A program made the position numbers and the translations under genes. The notes beneath the pieces are model-generated. The model saw only the letters and a program-made list of their open reading frames with translations, did no database searches and was not told the DNA's origin. From Mariprofundus erugo (GTDB taxonomy: Bacteria; Pseudomonadota; Zetaproteobacteria; Mariprofundales; Mariprofundaceae), in contig NZ_VBRY01000006.1 of NCBI RefSeq assembly GCF_005818865.1, positions 124,001 to 188,000 on the forward strand: 64,000 bases of DNA. The letters are read 5' to 3'. Positions within the stretch are counted from its first letter, which is position 1. Every line of letters begins with the position of its first letter. Of this stretch, positions 25,207-34,488 are shown in pieces.

Positions 25207-26636
25207 TAGCGCTGTCCATCGCTGTCGGGGCGAAGGTGAGGTGCTGGCCTGTGTGCACCCGGGGAGTGCCAGATCACGGTGAACTCACCTGACCAGTATT
25301 GATGCAGCTCATCCGCCGGAATGTCCCATTCATCCTGGCCAAGTCGTAATGTGATCTGCCGGTCCTGAATGCTGACGAGCGCAAAGAAGGCGGTGGTTGG
25401 GCCGCTGGTCAGTGGCAGTACCGCCGGCAGGTTCAGTTTCTGCACATCATGGAGGTCGCCATGGCTGTGAATACAGTGGTAACGGCTTGCTTCAAGGGTC
25501 GTACAGATATTTTTGCCCTGAATCAGCCTGAGCGCAGGGTCCCAAAGTTCGACAAGGGTTTGCCATGCGGAGAACTCACTGTTGCTGGTATCGAGCTGGC
25601 CCCATGGTGGTGGCGCCGCAGCTTTCTCCTTATGGACAGGTGGTGCATCCATCTCCCGGGTGGAGTGCTCTATGGGCGGGAACGATGCGCCGGCTGAAGG
25701 CGTCGCGACCGCATGGATGGGTAATGGGCTCTTTTGCCATGACTGCATGGTAAATATCGCCAGTGCCAGCAACGGTATGGTGATCGCGGCAAGAGTGATG
25801 CGCCATCGTTTGCTGTTTCTGATTTCATCCTCGCCGGCGACTTCACGGCAGGCCTGGCGGATATGCTCAGGCGTAGCTGTGGTCTGGTTCCGGGCATAAA
25901 GTCCGAGCATGGCGCGATTGCAGATCAGGTTGATCAGGCGAGGGATGCCGTGGCTGCCGCGATAAATGAGTTTGATGGCGCGGCTGTTGAAAATCGGGCT
26001 CTCACATCCGGCCACTTTCAGGCGGTGGCGGATATATGCGCCGGTTTCATCGAGATTCAGCGGGTTTAAATGGAAGCGGGCGGTGATGCGCTGTGACAGC
26101 TGGCGCAGTTCATGGCGCGCCAGCATGGTTTTGAGTTCCGGTTGCCCGAATAGCGCGATCTGCAGCAGCTTGCGCTGATCTGTTTCGAGATTGGTGAGCA
26201 GGCGCAGTTGTTCGAGCACCTCGACAGAAAGCGTCTGCGCCTCATCGATCATCAGGACGGTGTTTTTTCCTTCGGCATGGGTCTGTATCAGTTTTGCACT
26301 GATCAGATCGGTGAACTGCTTGATATCAGTGCTTCCCGGTGTGTAATGGATGGAGAGCTCGTCGCAAAGCGTGGCAAGCAGCTCTTTAACCGAAAGTTTC
26401 GGGTTAACAATCCAGGCATAGTCGATGTTTTTAGGTCCGTTACTCAGCAGGCGCCGGCTCAGGGTTGTTTTGCCCGTGCCCACCTCTCCTGTCAGCAGAA
26501 CAATGCCACCTTCTCCCTGTAAGCCGTAAAGCAGATGGGCCAGCGCATCCTGGTGTCGCGGGCTCATGAACAGATAGCGGGGGTCGGGGGCGATGGAGAA
26601 GGGCATCTCCCGCAAGCCAAAGTGCTGAAGGTACAT
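25206..26636 (-). CDS. gspA: Type II secretion ATPase GspA (ExeA-like), lacking peptidoglycan-binding domain
   Basis: This is an inner-membrane AAA+ ATPase that, with GspB, assists secretin assembly. The opening MYLQHFGLREMPFSIAPDPR is family-typical and supports ATG 26636 over a Met 16 codons upstream. Walker A is GEVGTGKTT (near 48) and Walker B is TVLMIDEAQTLS (near 125). A membrane helix (ITLAAITIPLLALAIFTM) lies at ~280. The periplasmic part matches the C39-peptidase-like region of ExeA (LHQYWSGEFTVIWHSP). The protein then ends within ~16 residues, so the peptidoglycan-binding domain that follows in classic ExeA is absent. Confidence 0.9.
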   Translation of the reverse strand: MYLQHFGLREMPFSIAPDPRYLFMSPRHQDALAHLLYGLQGEGGIVLLTGEVGTGKTTLSRRLLSNGPKNIDYAWIVNPKLSVKELLATLCDELSIHYTPGSTDIKQFTDLISAKLIQTHAEGKNTVLMIDEAQTLSVEVLEQLRLLTNLETDQRKLLQIALFGQPELKTMLARHELRQLSQRITARFHLNPLNLDETGAYIRHRLKVAGCESPIFNSRAIKLIYRGSHGIPRLINLICNRAMLGLYARNQTTATPEHIRQACREVAGEDEIRNSKRWRITLAAITIPLLALAIFTMQSWQKSPLPIHAVATPSAGASFPPIEHSTREMDAPPVHKEKAAAPPPWGQLDTSNSEFSAWQTLVELWDPALRLIQGKNICTTLEASRYHCIHSHGDLHDVQKLNLPAVLPLTSGPTTAFFALVSIQDRQITLRLGQDEWDIPADELHQYWSGEFTVIWHSPGAHRPAPHLRPDSDGQR

Positions 26637-26826
26637 CGCTAGCAGGCTGCCACAGCGCGTCTGCTTTGCTGATGCCGCCGACATGCAGAGAGTGGATGCT
26701 GTGCATATGTGAAACGTGGGTTGTTCAAAGCTACCTCGCGATCTGGCTGCAGGGGAAACATAGCTGCAACAGGCTATATTCCGCGAGGATTATTTTTATG
26801 GCTGACAGCAGGTAGACGGTATCTGC

Positions 26827-27468
26827 CTAATTGAATGCCTGAATCAGGTTATGACGCATGGCCATGCGTAGCAGCTCCACCATGTTTTTAACGCCCAGCT
26901 TGCTCATGATATGGGTATGATGGTTGGCCACTGTTTTCTGACTGATGTGAAGATTTTCGGCAATGCAGCCGCTATTGGCGCCGCTTAAAATCATATGCAG
27001 CACAGCTTGCTCTCTGGGGGAGAGTGAATCAAAGGGGTTGCTCGTATGCCGGTAGGGTGTTTCCGAAATGGTCTGTGCCAGCCAGGGTTCGATAAATGAG
27101 CCGCCCTCTGCGATGGTACGGACCGCCTTCCTGAGAATATGGCCTGGAATATCAAGCGAGACCACGCCTTTGGCGCCGATTCTGATAGCCTCTCCGGTGA
27201 GGGAGGCCTGCTCCTTGCGTATGATAAGCAGTACGCGAGCCTCGGCAAACCGGCGTACGATCTGGCTGAGGCAATGAAGAGAGCCGGCACTGCCGGTATG
27301 CGTACCAACGACGATAATATCGCAACCGGACTGATAACATGTATGATTACAGCCATTGTCACACCGGGCCGGTGGCAGCACGGCCATATCCGGATCCATG
27401 TGCAGCAGGCAGACGATTCCTTCACGAATCAGATTTTGCTCATTCATCACTTGAATGTGTATGGTCAT
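26827..27468 (-). CDS. LuxR/NarL-type regulator with degenerate receiver domain
   Basis: A 213-residue DNA-binding protein. The C-terminal LuxR helix-turn-helix is well preserved (LSPREQAVLHMILSGANSG then ISQKTVANHHTHIMSKLGV, residues ~148-190). The N-terminal half has the size and fold pattern of a response-regulator receiver (IREGIVCLLHMDPDM, GAKGVVSLDI), but the phospho-acceptor Asp position reads Gly in DIIVVGTHTG and the conserved Lys before the last helix is missing. It is thus unlikely to be controlled by phosphorylation. It is divergent from gspC across a 286-bp gap, so it may regulate the secretion genes or gspAB downstream of it; this is inferred from position. Confidence 0.86.
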   Translation of the reverse strand: MTIHIQVMNEQNLIREGIVCLLHMDPDMAVLPPARCDNGCNHTCYQSGCDIIVVGTHTGSAGSLHCLSQIVRRFAEARVLLIIRKEQASLTGEAIRIGAKGVVSLDIPGHILRKAVRTIAEGGSFIEPWLAQTISETPYRHTSNPFDSLSPREQAVLHMILSGANSGCIAENLHISQKTVANHHTHIMSKLGVKNMVELLRMAMRHNLIQAFN

Positions 27469-27754
27469 TTTTCTGATATCCGGCAGGTCAGGGTGTATCT
27501 TTTGTATTGGATGCAGAGAAAAGCGTGAAAATGGTCCTGTTCCTCCTGTGGGTGACTGTCTGGTTCAAATACCTGACAATATAGCTCAGATATTTCAGAG
27601 TGATAACTTTTTTGTCAGTGAGGTGTTCGTTCGCCATGCTGCTTGCATGTAAAAAGACGATGGCGGGTGATCAGCGCATGTCATTCATTCTGTCAGGTAG
27701 TCAATTGGATTGCAGCTGTTAAACTCGCCACATCTTATTTTGACGGGAGGCCGC
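27469..27754. promoter_or_regulatory. Divergent intergenic region of the LuxR-type gene and gspC
   Basis: This gap must hold the promoter of the long gspC-N operon and that of the regulator. I see no gene in it and no single convincing -35/-10 pair; the GGGAGG at 27745-27750 is the ribosome site for gspC. Confidence 0.5.
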
Positions 27755-28579
27755 TTGGCGCAGATGCAGAACTATGTTGGCAGGCTGACCATGCCGACAG
27801 AGCTTGTGCTCGTTGTCATCATGGCCTGGATGGTGGCTGGCTGGCTGATGCCGGCGCCTCAGCCGGAGCAGATCCTGCAATCGCAAGCACAACAACCTGT
27901 CGCGGTTGCATTGCCTGATATGGCTGCAATGATGGCCATTCCCTTGTTCGGCACCCCTGTAGTGAAAAAAGAGATGGCGAAACCTGTGGCTGTATCCGCA
28001 CCGGTGGTCCGCAGCCCGTTGCAAATCAGCCTGTTGGGTACGGTGGTGGCGGGCGATGCCTCAGCCGCCATTGTCCGGCTGGGATCCGGCGGGGAGAAGG
28101 CGTTTGTGATCGGCAGTGTGATTCAGCCGGGAGTGGTGCTGAAGCAGGTGGAGGCAACCTCCATCGTGATTGATCACAGTGGTCGCATGGAACAGATCAG
28201 TATGCCCAGGTCAGCACTGCCATCGCAGTTTGTTGCGAGTGAAGGGGCGCCGGCCAAACAGGAAAACCGGCTGATGAGTCGCGCACAACTGCAGCAGCAG
28301 ATGCAGGATTTGCCGACATTGCTGACTCAGGCAAGATTGGCTCCGGCCGCCGGCAATGGGCCGATGGGTGGATTTGTGATCAGCGATATTGTTCCCGGTT
28401 CCCTGTTTCAACTGGCCGGGCTACAGAATGGTGATGTGCTTCATAAGGTGAACGGGCAGCTGCTTGATAATCCATCGCAGGCCATGCAGCTGTATCAGAG
28501 CTTGCAAAATACCCCATCCATCGATGTTGAGCTGACGCGCGCGGGACAACTGCAGCGTGTGCACTATGATATTCGCTGA
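27755..28579 (+). CDS. gspC: Type II secretion inner-membrane protein GspC
   Basis: GspC bridges the inner-membrane platform and the secretin. The predicted 274-residue protein has one membrane helix (ELVLVVIMAWMVAGWLM), the HR domain around ISLLGTVVAGDASAAIVRL, and a C-terminal PDZ-like domain (ISDIVPGSLFQLAGLQNGDVLHKVNGQLL). TTG 27755 is chosen because GGGAGG lies four bases upstream; ATG 27764 and a TTG at 27710 are alternatives. It is the first gene of the operon. Confidence 0.9.
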   Translation: MAQMQNYVGRLTMPTELVLVVIMAWMVAGWLMPAPQPEQILQSQAQQPVAVALPDMAAMMAIPLFGTPVVKKEMAKPVAVSAPVVRSPLQISLLGTVVAGDASAAIVRLGSGGEKAFVIGSVIQPGVVLKQVEATSIVIDHSGRMEQISMPRSALPSQFVASEGAPAKQENRLMSRAQLQQQMQDLPTLLTQARLAPAAGNGPMGGFVISDIVPGSLFQLAGLQNGDVLHKVNGQLLDNPSQAMQLYQSLQNTPSIDVELTRAGQLQRVHYDIR

Positions 28580-28594
28580 GACGGGCTGAACAGG

Positions 28595-30604
28595 ATGAAT
28601 GATGTGACGAATAGTGAAAAAGGATTGAACATCAGGTGGTTGGCCTGCCTGATTGGTCTGATCTGTTGGTGCCAGATTCAGACGGTGTCGGCCAGAGAGA
28701 TCACGCTCAACTTCAAGGATGCGGATATTGGTGCATTTATTGAGTTTGTTGCCGGCTTTTCTGGCAAAAACTTCCTTGTTGATAACCGCGTGAAGGGAAA
28801 GGTGACAATTATTTCCCCGACGCCGATTTCCGAAGCGCGTGCATATGAGGTGTTCGAGTCGGTGCTGGAAGTGAATGGTTTTGCCACCGTGCCCAGCGGA
28901 CCGGTGATCAAGATTGTGCCGCGTGCTGAAAGCAAACAGATGTCATTGCCGATCAAACTGGCCGGTGCCAACAGTGGCGAAGGTGACGCGATGGTGACGC
29001 AGGTTATCCGTCTGCAATATGCCGATGCCCAGCAGTTACAGGCGCTCATTCGTCCGCTGATTTCCCCGAACAGTCATCTGGTCGCTTATCCGCGCGGCAA
29101 CATGATGCTGCTCACCGATAGTGCCAGCAACATTCAGCGCATCCAGAAAATTCTGCAGTTGCTCGATCGCAAGGATGCGGTGGGCGTACAGTTGTTCAAG
29201 TTGCAGCATGCCTCGGCAGATAAATTGGCGACGACCATCTCAACCCTCTATGGCGCGGCCGCCGGTCAGTCGCCGGATGCTGTCAAAGCCATTGCCCATC
29301 AACCGGGCAATATATTGATCATTGTTGCCGCACCGCAGATTATCAATGAGGTGGCCTCCGTGGTTGAGCGTCTGGATGTGGCACCTGAGGCGGATAGCGG
29401 TCGCCTGCAGGTCCGTTACCTGAAAAATGCCAATGCAGTGGATGTGGCAAAGGTATTGACCAGTCTTGTCGGGACTCAGGGTGGCGGCGGAGCAGCGGCC
29501 GGGCAGGGGAAGGCGCTGTTTTCAGGTGATGTAAAGGTGGTGGCGGATGATGCAACCAATGCCCTGCTGATTACGGCCGACTCCAGTGATATGAGCGCCA
29601 TTGGTGGTATTGTTGACCGCCTGGATGTGAGGCGTCGACAGGTGTTGGTGGAGGCGCTGATTGTTGAGGTCAGTGGCAACGCGACCCAGCGGTTCGGTGT
29701 TGAGTGGATGGCATCCGGTGGTATGGGGGCCGGTGTGCAGAACTTCAAAAATATGCAGGCGATCGGTGGTGCAATGGCTGCCAATGTCAACGCGGCCGCA
29801 CCTGTGGCGCCGGCCGCAGCACTGACAGGAGCAGCTCCGACCGGATTGACACTCGGGGTGGTGAACAAGGCATTGTCAATCGGGGCACTGGTGCATGCGA
29901 TGCAGTCGGATAATGATGCCAATGTTTTATCCACTCCCAACCTGCTGACCATGGATAATGAAGAAGCCGAGATCGTTGTCGGCCAGAATGTGCCGTTTGT
30001 GACCGGCGGCTACGCTCAGGCGGCAGCAACAGCGACAGGTGGTGGCATTAATCCGTTTCAGACGATCGAACGCAAGGATGTGGGGCTGACATTACGGGTG
30101 AAGCCACAGATCTCCGAAGGCGATACGGTGCGGCTGGAGATTTACCAGGAGATTTCCAGTGTGGTTCCTGCTGCCAACAATGCAACCGGTGCGACCGATA
30201 TTGTTACCAATAAACGTTCGATCAAAACGGTGGTGCTGGCCAATGATGCCCAGATGATCGTGCTGGGCGGGCTGATGCGGGATGATAAATCGGCTACCGT
30301 GCAGCATGTGCCGTGTGTGGGTGCCCTGCCGCTGGTGGGGGAGCCGTTTAAATTTACCGAAAATCTGAAGACGAAAACCAATCTGATGGTGTTTCTCAAG
30401 CCGCATATCATCAAGGGAACCAGTCAGATCGATTCACTGACCAATGTGAAATATCGTGATATCAGAGGTCTTTATGAGAAGCCGGTCGAGGGGGGGACGA
30501 TTCTTTTCCCCAGGGATGTGAAGGCGCTGCCTGAGTCACTGAAGCCCGCACCTCTACCAACCGTGATCCCTGCAAACAGTGCGCCGGCGGCAGCAGTCCC
30601 CTGA
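28595..30604 (+). CDS. gspD: Type II secretion secretin GspD
   Basis: This is the outer-membrane pore of the T2SS, 669 residues. A signal peptide ends near VSA at residue ~33. N0 (REITLNFKDADIGAFIEFV) and repeated N1-N3 domains follow, for example VTQVIRLQYADAQQLQALIRPLISPNS, then the secretin core with NVLSTPNLLTMDNEEAEIVVGQNVPFVTGG and MIVLGGLMRDD. The C-terminus ends in a proline/alanine-rich tail. The stop overlaps the gspE start (ATGA). Confidence 0.96.
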   Translation: MNDVTNSEKGLNIRWLACLIGLICWCQIQTVSAREITLNFKDADIGAFIEFVAGFSGKNFLVDNRVKGKVTIISPTPISEARAYEVFESVLEVNGFATVPSGPVIKIVPRAESKQMSLPIKLAGANSGEGDAMVTQVIRLQYADAQQLQALIRPLISPNSHLVAYPRGNMMLLTDSASNIQRIQKILQLLDRKDAVGVQLFKLQHASADKLATTISTLYGAAAGQSPDAVKAIAHQPGNILIIVAAPQIINEVASVVERLDVAPEADSGRLQVRYLKNANAVDVAKVLTSLVGTQGGGGAAAGQGKALFSGDVKVVADDATNALLITADSSDMSAIGGIVDRLDVRRRQVLVEALIVEVSGNATQRFGVEWMASGGMGAGVQNFKNMQAIGGAMAANVNAAAPVAPAAALTGAAPTGLTLGVVNKALSIGALVHAMQSDNDANVLSTPNLLTMDNEEAEIVVGQNVPFVTGGYAQAAATATGGGINPFQTIERKDVGLTLRVKPQISEGDTVRLEIYQEISSVVPAANNATGATDIVTNKRSIKTVVLANDAQMIVLGGLMRDDKSATVQHVPCVGALPLVGEPFKFTENLKTKTNLMVFLKPHIIKGTSQIDSLTNVKYRDIRGLYEKPVEGGTILFPRDVKALPESLKPAPLPTVIPANSAPAAAVP

Positions 30605-32145
30605 TGTTACAGCTGACACGCTTGACGAGTGATCAGGTGGATGCGCAGCGGGTGGCTGCCTTTACGCTGCCCGTTTTGCGCAGTGGTCCATTGCTGCCGT
30701 TAAAGCCACTGCAGGGGCTTGCCAATCCTGTGGCTGTGGCTGTGGATGCGCCATGGCCGTGGGAGTTACTGGATGATTGCCGTCGCCTGTTCGGCGTTGA
30801 GGTGCAGCCGGTTTATCTTCCCAGAGAGGCAATTCTGATTGCTTTGAATCAGGCCTTCGATATGGCTTCCGCATCAGCCGAGCAGATGATGGAGGATCTG
30901 GGGATCGATGAGCTCAGTCGCGAGATTGAAGAGGTCGGAGATCTGCTTGAATCCGAAGATGATGCGCCGGTCATACGACTGGTCAACACCCTGCTCTCGC
31001 AGGCGTTGAAAGAGCGGGCCAGTGATATTCACATCGAGCCATTTGAGTCGCGAGTGCTGGTCCGTTTTCGTGTGGATGGCGTATTGCATACCATCGTCCA
31101 TCCGCCCAAAGCGGTGCAGGCGGCTCTGACCTCCCGCATCAAGGTGATGGCCGGTCTTGATATTGCTGAAAAAAGGCATCCGCAGGATGGACGTTTCCGG
31201 GTAAAGATCGCCGGACGGGAAGTGGATGTGCGTGTTTCGCTGCTGCCGACAGCTTATGGTGAGCGTGTGGTGATGCGATTGCTGGATCGTGGTGCAAAGA
31301 TGCTGACCCTTGCCGAGCTTGGTATGAGTCCGGCTCAGTTGCAGACGATGCAGGAGGTGATTGGGCTGCCGCATGGCATTGTGCTGGTAACGGGGCCGAC
31401 AGGATCGGGCAAGAGTACCACGCTTTATGCCGCTCTGATGCAGGTGGATCGCATCAACCGAAATGTGATGACCATTGAGGATCCCATCGAATATCAGATT
31501 GAGGGTGTGGGGCAGATGCAGGTGCAGCCGAAAATCGGCGTCAGTTTTGCCGCCGGTTTGCGCTCGATTCTGCGTCAGGATCCCGATATTGTGATGATCG
31601 GTGAAATTCGTGATCTGGAGACCGCTGAAATTGCCATTCAGGCATCGCTGACCGGCCACCTGGTGTTTGCCACCCTGCACACCAATGATGCGCTCTCGGC
31701 CATTGTTCGTCTGCAGGATATGGGGGTGGAGCCCTATCTGGTTGCTTCCTCGCTGACCATGGTGCAGGCCCAGCGCCTTGTCCGCCGACTTTGTCCGCAC
31801 TGCTGTACGCCGCGTCATCCGACAGCGGATGACTGGCGTTTGCTGGAGAGTAATCCGGAAGACTATGCCCATGTTGAGCAGGTGTATGCAGCCGTTGGTT
31901 GTGATCACTGCATGGGCACGGGCTATATTGGCCGGGTTGCGATTTATGAGATTACCCGTATTTCCGATGCCATGCGCAACCTGATTCATGATGGCAAGGG
32001 ACTGCCTGCGATGCGCCGTCTGGCTCGCGCCGAAGCGATGGTGACGCTGCGTCATGACGGGGCTCGCCATGTGGCCAATGGTGTGACCACGATCGATGAG
32101 GTCTTGCGCGTGAGTCTCGAAGATATGCTGGTGGTTGAGGTGTGA
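30604..32145 (+). CDS. gspE: Type II secretion ATPase GspE
   Basis: The cytoplasmic hexameric ATPase that powers pseudopilus assembly. In 513 residues it shows Walker A GPTGSGKSTTLYAAL near residue 262, the Asp box (TIEDPIEYQI), the His box (ATLHTNDA), and the C-terminal zinc motif of four cysteines (CPHC ... CDHC, with an extended insert between the pairs). Translational coupling to gspD is indicated by the overlapping start. The first 100 residues, a GspL-binding region, are divergent as usual. Confidence 0.96.
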   Translation: MLQLTRLTSDQVDAQRVAAFTLPVLRSGPLLPLKPLQGLANPVAVAVDAPWPWELLDDCRRLFGVEVQPVYLPREAILIALNQAFDMASASAEQMMEDLGIDELSREIEEVGDLLESEDDAPVIRLVNTLLSQALKERASDIHIEPFESRVLVRFRVDGVLHTIVHPPKAVQAALTSRIKVMAGLDIAEKRHPQDGRFRVKIAGREVDVRVSLLPTAYGERVVMRLLDRGAKMLTLAELGMSPAQLQTMQEVIGLPHGIVLVTGPTGSGKSTTLYAALMQVDRINRNVMTIEDPIEYQIEGVGQMQVQPKIGVSFAAGLRSILRQDPDIVMIGEIRDLETAEIAIQASLTGHLVFATLHTNDALSAIVRLQDMGVEPYLVASSLTMVQAQRLVRRLCPHCCTPRHPTADDWRLLESNPEDYAHVEQVYAAVGCDHCMGTGYIGRVAIYEITRISDAMRNLIHDGKGLPAMRRLARAEAMVTLRHDGARHVANGVTTIDEVLRVSLEDMLVVEV

Positions 32146-32173
32146 GAGTGATGGCTCGCACCGTGAAGTTACC

Positions 32174-33388
32174 ATGAGCCTGTTCAGTTATGAGGCGATC
32201 GATGCCACCGGCAGGCGCAAAAAAGGTGAGATTGAAGCTGATTCGGAGCGCTCTGCCCGCCAGCAGCTGAAATCAGCCGGGCTGGTTGTACGTCAGCTGC
32301 AGGTCGGCGAGTCACGGACAGCCAGGAGCAGGAAGTCGGCTGGCAGGCATGCTGTTTCCCACCTCAGTGGTGCAGATACGGTACTGTTTCTGCAACAGCT
32401 GGCGACATTGAGTGCCGCAGGCATGCCGCTGGTGGAGGCGCTGGCTGCCATTGCCGCAGGCATGGACCGGCGCAAAGCGCGCTCTGCGATGGTCACCATC
32501 AGGCAATCGGTGCTGGAAGGGGGCTCCCTGGCAGAGGCACTGCGTGATCAGCATATGGATGAGATTGTCTGTAATATGATCGCAGCCGGCGAAGAGACCG
32601 GGCAGCTGGAAGTCGTGGCGACCCGTTTGGCGGAGTTGCTGGAGCATCGTCAGGCGCTGCAGCAGGAGCTTTTGTCAGCCACCCTTTACCCGGCCATTAT
32701 TCTCGGTTTTGGCATGCTGGTGATGCTGTTTTTGATGGCGGTGGTGATCCCGCAGGTCATTACGGTGTTTGAACGGGCTGGCGGCCATTTACCCTTGCTG
32801 ACCAAAATCGTGATTGCCGCATCCGATTTTTTGCGCGCCTATGGTGGCTGGCTTTTTCTGACCGTGGCAGGAGCGCTGCTGGCTTATCGTGTGTCGATGC
32901 GGCAGCCCTTCTTGCGTCGTCAGCGTGACCTGATATTGCTGCGGCTACCGGGCGTCGGTCATTTGCTTGCACGCATCGAAACGGCGCGATTCTGCCACAC
33001 GCTGGGTATGCTGCTGACCGGTGGCGTGCCGGTACTGGCGGCCATCCATATTGCCAACCAGAACTGGTCACTGTTGCCATTGCGGGAGCTTGGCCAGGTG
33101 GCGCGAGAGAGTCTGCGCGAAGGCGGGGCATTGTCCGATGCGCTGGCGAAAGGGGGGATGGTTCCCCATCTTGCCATACAGTTGCTGGCGGTCGGTGAGC
33201 AGAGTGGTCGTCTTGATGCAATGTTGTTAAGGGTTGCCGAACATTTCGAGCGCGAGGTGTCGCGTGGACTAAAGCGTATGTTGACCATTGCTGAACCGAT
33301 GCTTGTTTTGCTGATGGCCATTGGCGTCGGGGCGATGGCGATGGCGATATTGTTGCCGATTGCCGAAATGAACGAGCTGGTCCGGTGA
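32174..33388 (+). CDS. gspF: Type II secretion platform protein GspF
   Basis: Polytopic inner-membrane platform protein, 404 residues, with the two repeated T2SSF domains (AGMPLVEALAAIA at ~82-94, and GVPVLAAIHIANQNW at ~290). Three membrane spans are visible (LGFGMLVMLFLMAVVIPQV, GWLFLTVAGALLAY, and LMAIGVGAMAMAILLPI at the end). ATG 32174 gives the canonical start MSLFSYEAIDATGR; the frame is open 13 codons further up but that lacks family similarity. Its stop overlaps the next gene's start. Confidence 0.95.
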   Translation: MSLFSYEAIDATGRRKKGEIEADSERSARQQLKSAGLVVRQLQVGESRTARSRKSAGRHAVSHLSGADTVLFLQQLATLSAAGMPLVEALAAIAAGMDRRKARSAMVTIRQSVLEGGSLAEALRDQHMDEIVCNMIAAGEETGQLEVVATRLAELLEHRQALQQELLSATLYPAIILGFGMLVMLFLMAVVIPQVITVFERAGGHLPLLTKIVIAASDFLRAYGGWLFLTVAGALLAYRVSMRQPFLRRQRDLILLRLPGVGHLLARIETARFCHTLGMLLTGGVPVLAAIHIANQNWSLLPLRELGQVARESLREGGALSDALAKGGMVPHLAIQLLAVGEQSGRLDAMLLRVAEHFEREVSRGLKRMLTIAEPMLVLLMAIGVGAMAMAILLPIAEMNELVR

Positions 33389-34032
33389 TGCGCAGCACCT
33401 GCTGGCTGGTGCTTGCGCTGGTGCTTGCTTGCCTGATCCGGGTGGTGCCTGTGTATGCATCGGCGGCGACAGTCTGGCAGCAGGCCATGGAGCAGGCGGC
33501 TGCGGGACACGATGCGGAGGCGATTGCCCGATTGAGCGGAGCGCTGTCGATGATGTCGGCATCGGCGGATGATCTGTGGTATGAACGTATGCAGGTCGCT
33601 GTCATGCTGCTCAAGCATCGTCGCCAGCAGCTGGTGACGATGTCGCTGGCTGATACCGTTTCCCCGCAATGGATCGAGGTGCGGCTGATGCAGCAATATA
33701 TGCAGTTGCATCCTCTGCCGGAAAAAGAGCATACAGGTATGATCACGCTGCTCGCCACCCTTGTGCCCGGTGCCGGGCATGCATGGCTGGGGCGCTGGCA
33801 CGATGCCGGCGTTGCCTTCATGCTGGTGGTGCCGATGCTTGTCCTCACGTTATGGGCCGGGCGTAGAAAAATGGGGCCGGTCACACTGTTTTTTACGCTG
33901 ATTACACTCTGGTTGTGGTCGGGAACCATCTTTTCAGCCATTTCTCTGGCCGAGCGGGGAGGGGCTGAAGCATATCTGCTCTGGTGGCAGGGGATCTGGC
34001 AGGCATCGGCACTGCCTGGCAGGCCATGGTAG
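33388..34032 (+). CDS. Membrane protein of unknown function embedded in the gsp operon
   Basis: A 214-residue protein. A leader (CWLVLALVLACLIRVVPVYASA) precedes a helical, TPR-like periplasmic stretch (WQQAMEQAAAGHDAEAIARL). Two membrane helices follow, the first introduced by the motif VPGAGHAWLGRWHDAGVAFML, resembling P-G-x-G-x-x-Y-x-G-x motifs of TM2-like proteins. It is not a known Gsp component. Start and stop overlap gspF and the YidD-like gene respectively, so it is cotranscribed and coupled. An envelope assembly role is inferred only. Confidence 0.78.
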   Translation: MRSTCWLVLALVLACLIRVVPVYASAATVWQQAMEQAAAGHDAEAIARLSGALSMMSASADDLWYERMQVAVMLLKHRRQQLVTMSLADTVSPQWIEVRLMQQYMQLHPLPEKEHTGMITLLATLVPGAGHAWLGRWHDAGVAFMLVVPMLVLTLWAGRRKMGPVTLFFTLITLWLWSGTIFSAISLAERGGAEAYLLWWQGIWQASALPGRPW

Positions 34033-34376
34033 GGTTAATCAGGTGGTACCTGCTGCTGGCATCATTGAGTCTGCTGTTGTCAGCGGGTTTGCGTGAATTT
34101 TCATTGCCGGCAATGGAACCTGCCCGTGTGATGATCGGCTTGTATCAGTATGTGCTGGGGCCGCTGGATGGTCGCAGTTGTCCGGCCTATCCTGTCTGTT
34201 CCGCCTATGCGGCGGAGTCACTGCATCGTTACGGTTTGCTGACAGGCTCATGGTTGATGCTGGATCGTCTGATTCATGAAGGCGACGATCTGAAGCATGG
34301 GCCGTGGGTGATGGTGGATGGTGAACGGCGTTTGTTTGATCCGCTTGAGCGCAATGCATTCTGGTTGGCCCGATAG
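34026..34376 (+). CDS. YidD-like membrane protein insertion factor paralogue
   Basis: A 116-residue protein with a membrane segment (WYLLLASLSLLLSAGL) and the YidD signature IGLYQYVLGPLDGRSCPAYPVCSAYAAESLHRYG, which retains the C-x5-C pattern and the YQ and CSxYA positions. Canonical YidD is encoded beside rnpA/yidC and helps membrane insertion. This copy sits inside the T2SS operon, overlapping the preceding gene by seven bases, and has an extended, divergent C-terminus (HGPWVMVDGERRLFDPLERNAF), so it is probably a specialised relative. GTG 33984 is an alternative start. Confidence 0.82.
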   Translation: MVGLIRWYLLLASLSLLLSAGLREFSLPAMEPARVMIGLYQYVLGPLDGRSCPAYPVCSAYAAESLHRYGLLTGSWLMLDRLIHEGDDLKHGPWVMVDGERRLFDPLERNAFWLAR

Positions 34377-34488
34377 CCGTCTCCGGGCTGTCGGTGGTTT
34401 TACGCTGGGGCCAGCTCGTGATAAGATTCGTCGCTTGTGTGGGAATGTCAGGTTTTGGCTGTGATAAGCAGGTAGTTAAGGGGTGATT

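Noticed and set aside
30874-32175. A 433-residue minus-strand frame opposite gspE
   Set aside because: Antisense to gspE, whose Walker and zinc motifs are unambiguous.
32760-33941. A 393-residue minus-strand frame opposite gspF and the next gene
   Set aside because: Antisense to coupled, conserved genes; low-complexity Ser/Arg-rich product.
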